A stretch of 64,000 nucleotides of DNA from JBFWRK01 sp050248955 (GCA_050248955.1 JBFWRK010000004.1:1-64000), one strand, 5' to 3'; counted from the stretch's first letter, positions 25,952 through 33,848 are shown. Translations and numbers: made by a program. The notes: generated by a model not told the origin, from the sequence alone.

Positions 25952-26152
25952 GTGAACGACCAGCGGGGCAAGCGAGCGCGTACGTCGGCGCCATGCGGCG
26001 GCGGGGCCGTCTACGGACTGGGACTCATCGGAGCAGCGGTCTGGTTCTGGCAGCAGGCCACCGGCTTCGGTGAGCACGTCGTCGGGCTGCTCAAGGCCTT
26101 GGTGTGGCCCGCGTTCCTCGTCTACGAGGCGTTCAAGGCCCTCGGCGCCTGA
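25952..26152 (+). CDS. Small membrane protein, unknown
   Basis: 66 aa. It begins with a basic polar stretch (RGKRARTS), then GGGAVYGLGLIGAAVWFWQQ (likely first helix, residues ~17-36) and a second hydrophobic segment VVGLLKALVWPAFLVYEAF. The start is GTG 25952 with GGAG about 6 nt upstream; the ATG 2 nt earlier is immediately closed by TGA. No function is recognised. It lies between two minus-strand operons and is the only plus-strand gene there. Confidence 0.55.
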   Translation: MNDQRGKRARTSAPCGGGAVYGLGLIGAAVWFWQQATGFGEHVVGLLKALVWPAFLVYEAFKALGA

Positions 26153-26195
26153 GGCCGCTTCCGGCCGATGCACGGGCTGCTTCGAGGTTCGCGCG

Positions 26196-26885
26196 TCAAT
26201 CCACTGCTGAACGGGCAGATCGTCGCAGGTACTGGACTGCAAGCGCGATCTCCGGCACCAGGGGTCCGGCGGCGAGTTCGAGTGGCTCGAGCGCCGCGAG
26301 CGCGCTCTCGTAGACGAACGACGGGGGCTTCATGCGATCCAGTTCGCGATATGCGGATGTGGAGTCGGTCGTTCCCCTCAGCAGGCGGATCATCGCGAGG
26401 TCGGCGTACCCCCAGGGATCGCGCATTCGTTGCGACCCGAGCTGTTCCAGGAGTACCGACTCGGCGACACCGAGTTCGGCGGGTACGTCAACTGCCCCGG
26501 TGTGGTCACGAAGCACTTCGGGATCGAGCAGGACCCGGCCCGTCAGTCTGTTGATGCGGTTGTAAGTGCTCGCGTTCGTCGTCAGGTCCTTCTCGTACCG
26601 GTATCCCTCGTCGTACGCGTCGACGGATGCTTCGAGCCGGCGACGACGCTCCGGTTCGTCGAGGAGCAATGCCCATCGCCGCTGGATCCCACCGATCATC
26701 CCGTAGCAGTCGGCAAGCTCGGAATGAAGCTGCTCGCTGCGTCGTGTCGGCGCGTCGCTCACCAGACGTTGCAGCAGTTCGATGGCATCCTGCAGGTCGT
26801 CGATCGCTCCTTGCCAATCGCCGTCTTCGCGTGCGCTCTTCGCACTCGCCTTGAGTGCGAGCACCTCGTCGAGATCATCGGTCAC
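26196..26885 (-). CDS. TPR-type helical protein of a predicted conflict operon (TRAFs-binding-like)
   Basis: 229 aa, all-helical. SAREDGDWQGAIDDLQDAIELL near residues 12-33 is a TPR unit, followed by LHSELADCYGMIGGIQRRWAL and STYNRINRLTGRVLLDP near 125. This order resembles the TPR/TRAFs-binding (DUF4071-like) proteins found beside TIR-like effectors; that match is from memory of the pattern and is moderate. The GTG start (26883-26885) overlaps the peptidase gene by 11 nt, with GGGAGGA upstream. Third gene of the trypco2-peptidase-TPR operon, probably a scaffold or sensor. Confidence 0.65.
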   Translation of the reverse strand: MTDDLDEVLALKASAKSAREDGDWQGAIDDLQDAIELLQRLVSDAPTRRSEQLHSELADCYGMIGGIQRRWALLLDEPERRRRLEASVDAYDEGYRYEKDLTTNASTYNRINRLTGRVLLDPEVLRDHTGAVDVPAELGVAESVLLEQLGSQRMRDPWGYADLAMIRLLRGTTDSTSAYRELDRMKPPSFVYESALAALEPLELAAGPLVPEIALAVQYLRRSARSAVD

Positions 26886-28971
26886 GTGACGGATCCTCCC
26901 TCGCTCGAGATCGTTGCGCTCGTTGCGCGCGCAGCAGCTCTCGAACCTCTTTGCGCAGTGCTTTGTGACGTGGCTCGGTCGACGTGGCGAGTGCCTGCTC
27001 CAAGAACTGGCTGACTCGGGCGAACTCGGCGACAACGTCGTCGAGCACGGGCTCGCCCTCGGCGTTCGAGAGGTGCTGGAGGTACAGCCATGCCGCGATC
27101 CACCGCTCCCTGACGGCGGCGCGCAGCGCCGTGTCGTACACGTCGTTCGCGGCGAACAGGATCAGCCGCTCCGGCAGGCGCATCTGATCGCGACCGAGTA
27201 TCCGCCAAGCACCGTCTCGCTGCTCCCGATCGGGACGCCCGAGCTGCGGGTCGTTCTGCCACACGAAGCTCGCCTGCGCAGCAGCAAAGGTGCCGCCGGG
27301 CGGCACCGCTTGCGTGGGAGCGCGCCGTGGACGGCGAGGACCGTCCGGGCGCATGTGGGACTCGACCGCTGGTCTGATCGCGTCCCGTGCGTGGCCTCGT
27401 TCGTAGACGACCGGATCGAAGAGGCGGATGAGCGCGGCGTACTGCTCGAGTTGCGAGGACAGTCCATCGGTCGATCCGCCCGATTGACGACCTTGCAGGT
27501 GTGCCGTGTCGATGATGGCAAGCGGATCGTGCTCGCTCGCGGCGAGACGTACGCCGAGCTCGAAGAACACGTTCGCCCGCCACTCGCTCCAGTCGACGAT
27601 GCAGTACGTCGCCCAGCGGACCTGTTCGTAGAGCGCCTGGCCGACGAGGCGTGGCGAGCGGAGGTCGAGCATCCGGCGGGCCTTCATGCCCGGGGTGTGC
27701 GCCTCCACGATCGGCCGGAGCTTCCGGTAGAAGCTCGCATACTCGTCGCTGAAGGGGCAGAGGACGAGGATGTTCTTGCTGTCTTCGTCCGCCCACGCCG
27801 CCGGCCGAGGGGCTCGGACACCGTGATACGCAGGGAGATCGAGGTAGTTCTCGTCGCGCGTCACGTTGGACGCACCCTCGGCGATCGCCCGGTAGAGATC
27901 GTCGTGGAAGACCTCTTCGTCGTCGTACGGCAGCACCCGGGTCTCTTGCACGTTGAACGGCAGTGCAACGGCGTGCGTCCGAACATCGGTCGCGGTCACG
28001 CTGATCGTGACGCCGCGGCGCAGAACCGAACGAACGCCCAGGATGAGCATGACCGCCGGCTGGAAGTCCGTGACGTCGACGACGAGCACATCGGCTCGAG
28101 CGAGCGCGTTGATGACTGCTGCCCAGTTCTCCACGGAGCCAATCGCCTCGAGTACTGCGACTCCGATCGGATCGTGGTGCGGCTCCGCACCGAAGAGCTC
28201 CGTGAAGAGTCCATCGCCGTTGCGATCACGGGCGAAAACATCCGACACCTGGCCGAGGACATCTGCCGTGGAACCCTCGGCGGTGACGACGAGACACCAC
28301 GGCGACGATGGCAGCTGGCCGATGAACGAATCCGAGATCGCGGACACGAAGCGGATGTCGCCGAGGAGTCGACTGGCAGGAAGCCCGACGAGTCCGTTCG
28401 CCAGCGTGCTCCCAGCTTCGGTGACGATGCCGATCAGGCGCTCGTCCCCGAGTCCCGTCGAGAAGATCGGTGCACCCGAGACACCGCGCCATGACTCGTT
28501 GAAGCCGCTCGCGACGATCTGGTCGGTGCTGAGCCGGAACTCCGGCGGACCCTGTCCCAGGCTGAGCGCGGTCGTGCCGTTCATCGGCAGCGTCTTCCGG
28601 TTGGACCGCTCCTCGTCGACGGCCATGCGGGCGAACCCGCTCGACTCCCAAGCGCCGGATTGGAAGTCGGTCGCGAAGCGCGGGTGCTCCCAATCGCCGA
28701 AGCGGCGAGTCGTGCGAACGACCAGCGCATCGACATCGCCCTCGCCCCTCCAGACGACGGTCGCGTCGGCCCACCTCGACGCTTCGGGACCGTCACCCTC
28801 GGCTCGCACCTGGATGACGCAATCCAGCAGCTCGGCGACGTGCCGTGCGGTGAGGACGAGATCGCCCGTCAGGAAGTAGCCGGTGGCGACGCTCTCCTCC
28901 GCATCGCCGTCCGCTCCCCGCTGTGCAGTCGCAACGACCAACGCGATGCGTTGCCGGTCGAGCCCGCTCAT
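26875..28971 (-). CDS. Trypsin-like serine peptidase fused to two TIR/deoxyribosyltransferase-like domains
   Basis: 698 aa, no signal peptide, so cytoplasmic. Residues ~5-215 are a trypsin-fold peptidase with a full triad: His44 in TARHVAEL, Asp81 in GDVDALVV and Ser165 in WRGVSGAPIF. Residues ~225-340 and ~398-535 are two Rossmann-like domains. The second has ILVLCPFSDE and IVDWSEWRANVFFELGVRLA, matching the NVFYELG signature of TIR-like/nucleoside deoxyribosyltransferase folds (Glu471). The first has VVDVTDFQPAVMLILGVR, where that Glu is lost. A helical C-terminus (~600-690) follows. It starts 1 nt after the trypco2 stop. Predicted effector protein of a biological-conflict operon; NAD or nucleotide cleavage and target proteins are inferred, not shown. 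Confidence 0.8.
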   Translation of the reverse strand: MSGLDRQRIALVVATAQRGADGDAEESVATGYFLTGDLVLTARHVAELLDCVIQVRAEGDGPEASRWADATVVWRGEGDVDALVVRTTRRFGDWEHPRFATDFQSGAWESSGFARMAVDEERSNRKTLPMNGTTALSLGQGPPEFRLSTDQIVASGFNESWRGVSGAPIFSTGLGDERLIGIVTEAGSTLANGLVGLPASRLLGDIRFVSAISDSFIGQLPSSPWCLVVTAEGSTADVLGQVSDVFARDRNGDGLFTELFGAEPHHDPIGVAVLEAIGSVENWAAVINALARADVLVVDVTDFQPAVMLILGVRSVLRRGVTISVTATDVRTHAVALPFNVQETRVLPYDDEEVFHDDLYRAIAEGASNVTRDENYLDLPAYHGVRAPRPAAWADEDSKNILVLCPFSDEYASFYRKLRPIVEAHTPGMKARRMLDLRSPRLVGQALYEQVRWATYCIVDWSEWRANVFFELGVRLAASEHDPLAIIDTAHLQGRQSGGSTDGLSSQLEQYAALIRLFDPVVYERGHARDAIRPAVESHMRPDGPRRPRRAPTQAVPPGGTFAAAQASFVWQNDPQLGRPDREQRDGAWRILGRDQMRLPERLILFAANDVYDTALRAAVRERWIAAWLYLQHLSNAEGEPVLDDVVAEFARVSQFLEQALATSTEPRHKALRKEVRELLRAQRAQRSRAREDPSRDR

Positions 28972-28972
28972 C

Positions 28973-29284
28973 TCAACGCCGACGGACCGGCTTCGAGATG
29001 TCGCTGACCTTGAACTTCGCCCCCGTCTTCGAGACGGGCGAGAGGCGCAGACTCACCTTGTGGGATCCGCCTGCGGTCTTCGAGCCCTTCGCACCGAGCG
29101 AGAGCACCCAGATCTTGATGCCGCCTTCCGCTTCTCGGGTGCCGGTGGTCGTCACCTCGACCTCGAGTTGAATGTCCTCGACGTCGAACTGCAACGGTTG
29201 GTCGATCGCCCGTCGCGCGGCGGTCTCCAGCTCGGCACGCACGGCATCGATGACGTCGGCCAAGGCGATACCAGGTTCTGACAC
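28973..29284 (-). CDS. Trypco2-like (trypsin-co-occurring) domain protein
   Basis: 103 aa. It matches the trypco2 pattern known from comparative surveys of bacterial conflict systems: an N-terminal helix LADVIDAVRAELETAARRA, then strands FDVEDIQLEVEVTTTGTRE, KIWVLSLGAKGS and HKVSLRLSP. Such proteins are encoded beside trypsin-like peptidases and NTPase or TIR effectors. GTG 29284 is chosen because GGAGG lies 8 nt upstream; an ATG 9 nt earlier directly abuts that site. First gene of the operon; its stop is 1 nt before the peptidase start. It may control the peptidase as inhibitor or adaptor (inference). Confidence 0.8.
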   Translation of the reverse strand: MSEPGIALADVIDAVRAELETAARRAIDQPLQFDVEDIQLEVEVTTTGTREAEGGIKIWVLSLGAKGSKTAGGSHKVSLRLSPVSKTGAKFKVSDISKPVRRR

Positions 29285-29442
29285 GGCGGCCATCCTCCAT
29301 CGTCACGACTCTCGCGCAGGGTAGTCCTCCGGGCTGGAGGCCCCGAGCGGCGCTACCGAATGCCCGCGAACCTGCGCCGCGTCTCACCGGGACCGGTCGA
29401 AACGGCGCGCATCGGGACTCGCGCCGGCGTCAGACTGTTGCG

Positions 29443-30786
29443 GTGGGTGAGCCGGGGATCTCCGACGCGAGCTCGCTGCGGCGCGAGCTCGGCGACGGCC
29501 TCGTCCTGCGGTCGGCCCGACACGAGGACGGCGCCGAGCTCGTGGATTTCAACGGGGCGATGCACGCCGATGACGACCTGCCCGCGTCGACGCTCACCGA
29601 TTGGACGCGCGACCTGTTCGACGTGCCACACCCCACGTTCCGGGCCGACCGCGACGTGACGGTCGTCGAGGACACCGCCACGGGTCGGATCGTCTCCGCA
29701 CTGTTCCTGATCCCGCAGGTGTGGACGTACGCCGGTGCGGCGGTGAAGGTCGGCCAGCCGGAACTGGTCGCCACGCACCCCGACTACCGGCGGCGTGGGC
29801 TGATCCGGGCGCAGTTCGACGTGATCCACGACTGGAGCCGCGCGGCAGGGCACGTGTGGCAGTTCATCAGCGGGATCCCGTGGTACTACCGCCAGTTCGG
29901 TTACGGCTATGCGCTCGATCTGCCGCCCCGTCCCGTGCTGTGGCTCGGTGCGACCGCGCCGCCGCCGTCGACCGAGCTCGCGCTCCGGGCCGCGACGGAA
30001 GCCGACATCGGGATCCTCGCCGCCATCGAGGCCGAGGCGTCGAGCGGCACGATGTTGGGTCCGCTGCGCGGGACCGACGGGTTCGCCTTGGAGTTGGCCC
30101 GTCGACCGGGAAGCCTCGCCGCCCGCGAGGTCCTCGTCGTCGAACCGACGGCCCCGGGGGCCACACCCGTCGGCTACGTGGCCCATCAGCGTCGACTCGT
30201 CGACGGCGTGCTCTCCGTGCACGCCTTCGAGCTGCGGCGCGGCACGAGCTGGCTCGCGCCGACCGCGGCCGTCCTGGCCCACCTCCACGATCGGGTCCGC
30301 CACCGCGACGGGCCGGGGCGGGGTGTGCGCTTCGCACTGCCGGCGGCACACCCGGCGCTGCGCTGCGCCGCCACCCGGCTCGGCGCGGGACCGCCCGGGA
30401 CGTATGGGCTGTACGTCCGCGTCCCCGATGTCGTCGCCTTGTTGCGCGTCATCGCTCCCGTGCTGGAGGCGCGCCTGGCCGACTCACCCGCGATCGGCTG
30501 GACCGGCGAGCTCCGCCTCGGCTTCTACACCGGCGGGCTCCTGATCCGCTTCGCCGAAGGACGCGTGGCGTCGATCGAGCCGTGGACGCCGCCGAGCGAC
30601 GACACCGCGAGCGCCGCCGACGCCCGCCTCATGGTCGACGACTTCCTGCACCTGTTGCTCGGCAACCGCATCATCGGCGACCTGGAACGCACGACGGCCG
30701 ACTGCCTTCTCGCGAGCGACGCCGGCGCCCTGCTGCTCGACGTGCTCTTCCCGCCGATGCCCATGTCGGCGTGGGAGTTCTGCTGA
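29443..30786 (+). CDS. Eis-like GNAT acetyltransferase with C-terminal SCP2-type domain
   Basis: 447 aa. The N-terminal GNAT domain has VGQPELVATHPDYRRRGLIRAQFD (acetyl-CoA loop R-R-R-G-L) near 105-128 and WYYRQFGYGYAL near 146. A second GNAT-like half follows, and the C-terminal ~100 residues (GLLIRFAEGRVASIEPW onwards) resemble the sterol-carrier-like domain of Eis, an enhanced-survival aminoglycoside/lysine acetyltransferase. Eis proteins are ~400 aa and hexameric. GTG start preceded by a CAGACT -10-like box 6 nt upstream. Divergent from the conflict operon. Confidence 0.82.
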   Translation: MGEPGISDASSLRRELGDGLVLRSARHEDGAELVDFNGAMHADDDLPASTLTDWTRDLFDVPHPTFRADRDVTVVEDTATGRIVSALFLIPQVWTYAGAAVKVGQPELVATHPDYRRRGLIRAQFDVIHDWSRAAGHVWQFISGIPWYYRQFGYGYALDLPPRPVLWLGATAPPPSTELALRAATEADIGILAAIEAEASSGTMLGPLRGTDGFALELARRPGSLAAREVLVVEPTAPGATPVGYVAHQRRLVDGVLSVHAFELRRGTSWLAPTAAVLAHLHDRVRHRDGPGRGVRFALPAAHPALRCAATRLGAGPPGTYGLYVRVPDVVALLRVIAPVLEARLADSPAIGWTGELRLGFYTGGLLIRFAEGRVASIEPWTPPSDDTASAADARLMVDDFLHLLLGNRIIGDLERTTADCLLASDAGALLLDVLFPPMPMSAWEFC

Positions 30787-30843
30787 TCGCTGCGTCGTCG
30801 GTGAGTCGCAACGACATCGTGATCCTGCGAGCCCGCTACCACT

Positions 30844-30918
30844 ATGGCTGAGAAGACGCAATCCATCCGCTCGTGCCGGCGCCCTCGACGCACCGGGTCG
30901 GAGCTTCGCGTAGGATGA
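30844..30918 (+). CDS. Possible 24-codon leader ORF overlapping the AhpD-like start
   Basis: ATG 30844 opens a 24-codon frame beginning MAEKTQ whose TGA (30916-30918) overlaps the ATG of the AhpD-like gene (ATGA). The peptide is Arg-rich and has no homology I recognise. Translational coupling or an upstream ORF role is possible; chance is also possible, since the -10 context upstream is weak. Confidence 0.25.
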   Translation: MAEKTQSIRSCRRPRRTGSELRVG

Positions 30919-31964
30919 CCACCATCACAGACCTGGGCGTGCGTTCCGATCTCGTCGCTGCTCACCGGCAGGCGTGGGGTGCGCTTGGCCGCCCGGGGAC
31001 GTGGTGGACCGGGATCCAGCGCGTCGAGCTCGCAGCCACCGCGGTGGCAGCGATGACCGACGACAACCTGCTTCCACCCTGGACGGCGCCGTCTACCGTC
31101 GATGGCGGGCTGGCCGGCGATCTCGCGGCGCCCGCGGTGGCTCATGACGCGATCTACCGCATCGCAGCGCATGCGGGGACGCTGTCGGAGTCGTGGTATC
31201 GGCAGGTCCGTGACGAGCTCGGCGATCTCGCCTACGTGGAGGTCGTCGGCATCGCCTGCACCGTCGCGGCAGTCGTCGCCTTCCGCCGGGCGGCAGGGCT
31301 GGCGCCGCGGGAGCTGCCGCGACCCGTCGAGGGCGAGCCGTCGCGAGATGTTCCTCCCGACTTGGTCCCCGCGGGGCTCAATTGGGTGCGGGTCACGAGT
31401 CCGGCCGACGAGGTGGCGGCGGTCGTCCAGGCGTTCTCGTCCGTTCCGGCCGAGTTCCAGCGGCTGTGGATGCTCGCCGACGCTCAGTACATCCCGAATC
31501 TCGAAATGGTCGATCCGCATTGGACGCGCGGCACCGTGTCGCGAGCGCAGATGGAGCTCGTCGCCACCCGGGTGTCGAAGCTTCGCGAGTGCTTCTATTG
31601 AACGACTGCTCATGCGAGCATGCTCAGTTGGAGCTGCCACGAAAGTGAGACGGAGGTCGATCTCGTCGCTGTTGCTGCCGGCCGGGGAGACGTCGGGATC
31701 CCGCTCGGCGACGAGCTGTTGCGGTTCGCCACCGCGGCGGCCAGTCTCCGCGGCGATGCCACCGAGATGCGCGACGCTCGTGACGCGCTGGTCGCGATCG
31801 CCGGATACACGGTGATGATCGATTCGGCAGCCGTGGCGGCCAACTTCCACATGATGACCCGACTGGCAGACGGCACCGGTGCGCGTTACCCCGAGTCGCG
31901 GCTGAGCGACATGGCGCCGACGATCTCCCGGATGGGCGCCACCGACATGGCTTCGCGACGTTGA
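30915..31964 (+). CDS. AhpD-like alkylhydroperoxidase-related selenoprotein (in-frame TGA = Sec229)
   Basis: 349 aa if the TGA at 31599-31601 is read as selenocysteine; otherwise translation stops at 228 aa. The sequence around it reads LRECFY-TGA-TTAHASML, exactly the AhpD/carboxymuconolactone-decarboxylase redox motif (CxxC...H) with the second Cys replaced by Sec (Cys226, Sec229). The following 120 codons stay open in the same frame with protein-like content and end in a TGA (31962-31964). An AhpD-related (seleno)protein family is known. A hairpin suited to a bacterial SECIS follows the TGA. Predicted thiol/selenol peroxide-reducing enzyme. A nonsense-mutated Cys form is the alternative. 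Confidence 0.85.
31605..31628 (+). promoter_or_regulatory. Candidate bacterial SECIS hairpin
   Basis: Beginning 4 nt after the in-frame TGA, the mRNA can fold with ACTG pairing CAGT, a symmetric CT/CT internal loop, and CATGC pairing GCATG; an alternative apical form is TGCTC-ATGC-GAGCA. The position directly 3' of the recoded codon and inside the coding frame is that of known bSECIS elements. The fold is drawn by eye. Confidence 0.5.
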
Positions 31965-31979
31965 ACGCTGCCGCTCGTG

Positions 31980-32822
31980 TCAGATGGTCGGCGGGTGGGT
32001 GACCGTGCCGAGATCGACGAACGGCTGATCACCGACCCGTGCCCACGGGTGGTTGCGCACCTTGTCGGTCGACAGGATGTTCACGTCTGCTGCGAGCAAC
32101 CGATCCCACAGGTCGGCGCTGTTGGCAACGTAGGCGCGGGTGATGAAACCTTGCTGCCCGGCGAACCAGTGGAGCGGGTCACTCCACGCCCAGTCCTCCG
32201 TCGCGTTGAGGTTGAAGAAGACCCGATCTCCCTCGGTGAGGCTCGGGAGCGGATCACCGTCGCGTAGTCGCTGGTCGGCGAAGCACAGCCGATCCCGGCT
32301 CGAACTCGCGTAGCTCGCCTTCGTCGGCTCGTCTCCCGACAGGACGAGGATGAAGCGGTCGCGCAGCTCGTCCAGTGCCGGCCAACCGGACGCCATCGCC
32401 CCGGCCACGAGGGAATCGGCGGAACCCATCAGTGCGGCCGGGCTGAAGAGCCGATCGCGACCGAGGAACTCCTCGATGGTCGCGTCGAGGTAGCGGGGGA
32501 ACTGACGGCGGTTCCGCGCCTGAGCCTTCACGTCGAGCGTGATCGTGATCACGTCATGGCGGGGCTCGAACAGCGACCAGGTCCGGAGGTGACGCAGGTA
32601 CTCGACGAGCTGCGCGTCCACCCGGCCCTGGTACTCATCGTGGTGCACGCTCCACGACCAGAGATTCGGTGACTCCCGAAGGTCGAGCTCCAGGCCGCGA
32701 CACCCCGCCTGATGTGGCTGACGATCGCTCCACACCAGCTGCTCGGTGACCGGGCGCTCGTCACGTTCGAACGAGTTGTGGGATGCCTTGAACTTCACCA
32801 GGTGGAAGGGTCGTGGATCCAT
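31980..32822 (-). CDS. Ca2+-dependent phosphoinositide phospholipase C-like protein (PI-PLC X fold)
   Basis: 280 aa, no signal peptide. KASHNSFER near residues 12-20 carries the first catalytic His (His15); GCRGLELDLRESPN and WSVHHDEYQG give the metal-binding Glu/Asp and the second His; VITITLDVKAQ follows. This is the pattern of the bacterial calcium-dependent PI-PLC family. Its substrate could be phosphatidylinositol, which actinobacteria make. ATG 32822 has GAGGAG 8 nt upstream. Convergent with the AhpD-like gene (15 nt between stops). Confidence 0.75.
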   Translation of the reverse strand: MDPRPFHLVKFKASHNSFERDERPVTEQLVWSDRQPHQAGCRGLELDLRESPNLWSWSVHHDEYQGRVDAQLVEYLRHLRTWSLFEPRHDVITITLDVKAQARNRRQFPRYLDATIEEFLGRDRLFSPAALMGSADSLVAGAMASGWPALDELRDRFILVLSGDEPTKASYASSSRDRLCFADQRLRDGDPLPSLTEGDRVFFNLNATEDWAWSDPLHWFAGQQGFITRAYVANSADLWDRLLAADVNILSTDKVRNHPWARVGDQPFVDLGTVTHPPTI

Positions 32823-32901
32823 CGTCGACGCTCCTCGTGATGTGGACGCCGACGTCGAGCGTCCGAATGCAACATGCCGCCTCGGCCTCGGTGCCTCTGA
32901 A

Positions 32902-32916
32902 TGGTAGGACCTACCA
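32902..32916. promoter_or_regulatory. 15-nt inverted repeat TGGTAGG-A-CCTACCA
   Basis: A perfect 7-bp inverted repeat with a one-base centre lies 80 nt upstream of the PLC-like start and 109 nt upstream of the arsR start in the divergent intergenic region. It has the size of a dimeric regulator site. No protein is assigned. Confidence 0.4.
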
Positions 32917-33012
32917 CTCGGACACAAACCACGGAGCTGAATGCTCGGGCTGATTCGACCGCACGGACGACCTCACAACACTTATCCCTTGCGTTAAGTA
33001 TCTCGGACGGCC

Positions 33013-33036
33013 ATACTTTGCCATATGGCAAAGTAT
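33013..33036. promoter_or_regulatory. 24-nt perfect palindrome centred on the arsR start codon
   Basis: ATACTTTGCCAT is followed directly by its reverse complement ATGGCAAAGTAT; the centre falls between 33024 and the A of the ATG at 33025. The left half contains the -10 box TACTTT (33014-33019), ending 5 nt before the ATG. A repressor bound here would cover the -10, the start site and the first codons. The neighbouring ArsR protein is the obvious ligand. Confidence 0.85.
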
Positions 33037-33360
33037 CCATCTCGGCTTGACGGGGTGTTCGGTGCGCTTTCGGACCCGACCCGCCGTCTCGTGATCGGCG
33101 AGCTCGGGCGGGGCCCGGCGAGCGTCGGTGACCTGGCGCGGTCGTCGCCGATGACGCTGCCGTCGTTCATGAAGCACATTCGGATGCTCGAAAGCAGCGG
33201 GCTGATTCGCACCGCGAAGGCCGGGCGTGTGCGTACGTGCACGCTCGACCGCGAGCGCCTCGCGGTCGTCGACGGCTGGCTCGCCGAGCAGCGAGCGATC
33301 TGGGAGGGCCGCACCGACCGTCTCGAGCAGTTCGTCACCAACCCTCGGGCCCTGTCATGA
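33025..33360 (+). CDS. ArsR-family winged-helix regulator (SRPBCC-partner type)
   Basis: 111 aa. Compact wHTH: GVFGALSDPTRRLVIGELGRGPASVGDLA (residues 10-38), recognition helix SSPMTLPSFMKHIRMLESSGLI, wing TAKAGRVRTCTLD. It lacks the ELCVCD metal motif, as is usual for ArsR proteins encoded before AHSA1/SRPBCC genes. Leaderless start inside a perfect palindrome suggests strong autorepression. The stop overlaps the next ATG (ATGA). Confidence 0.92.
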   Translation: MAKYPSRLDGVFGALSDPTRRLVIGELGRGPASVGDLARSSPMTLPSFMKHIRMLESSGLIRTAKAGRVRTCTLDRERLAVVDGWLAEQRAIWEGRTDRLEQFVTNPRALS

Positions 33361-33848
33361 ACCCCGACATCGATCCCGATCTCGATCTCGCTCTGGAGCG
33401 CATCATCCGCGCCCCGCGAGCCGTGGTGTGGGATGCGTGGACCGATCCCGCGAGCCTCGCGGTGTGGTGGCTGCCCGCGCCGATGCGCTGTCGAGTCGAG
33501 CGGCTGGACACCGTCCCTGGCGGCGCGTTCGTGACCTCGATGAGCGACGACGGGATCGAGTTCACTCCTCACCTCGACGCCTGCTTCCTCACCGTCGACG
33601 TGGGCGAGCGGATCGTGTTCACGAACGCGATCGACAGTCGATGGCGGCCGGCCACGCCCGAGCCGGTGGCGATGACCGCGGAGATCATCATCCGCGACCA
33701 TCCTGACGGCACCGACTACCGGGCGATCGTGCGGCACCGCGACCCGGCGGCGCGCGCCCGTCACCAGCAGCTTGGCTTCTTCGACGGGTGGGGAACCGTC
33801 ACCGAGCAGCTCGCCCGGCTCGTCGAGCGACGGGACGACTCCCGATGA
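33357..33848 (+). CDS. SRPBCC/AHSA1-like protein
   Basis: 163 aa. Activator-of-Hsp90-ATPase-like START domain: LALERIIRAPRAVVWDAWTDPASLAVWWLP at the N-terminus and ARHQQLGFFDGWGTVTEQLARLV at the C-terminus, both diagnostic of the ArsR-linked subgroup. Ligand unknown. Overlaps arsR by 4 nt and the DHFR-like gene by 4 nt, so all three are translated together. Confidence 0.92.
   Translation: MNPDIDPDLDLALERIIRAPRAVVWDAWTDPASLAVWWLPAPMRCRVERLDTVPGGAFVTSMSDDGIEFTPHLDACFLTVDVGERIVFTNAIDSRWRPATPEPVAMTAEIIIRDHPDGTDYRAIVRHRDPAARARHQQLGFFDGWGTVTEQLARLVERRDDSR

Noticed and set aside
30915..31601. Treating the AhpD-like gene as ending at 31601, with a separate small gene after it
   Set aside because: The two parts are in the same frame and join at the exact CxxC position of AhpD-like enzymes, which favours Sec recoding over two genes.
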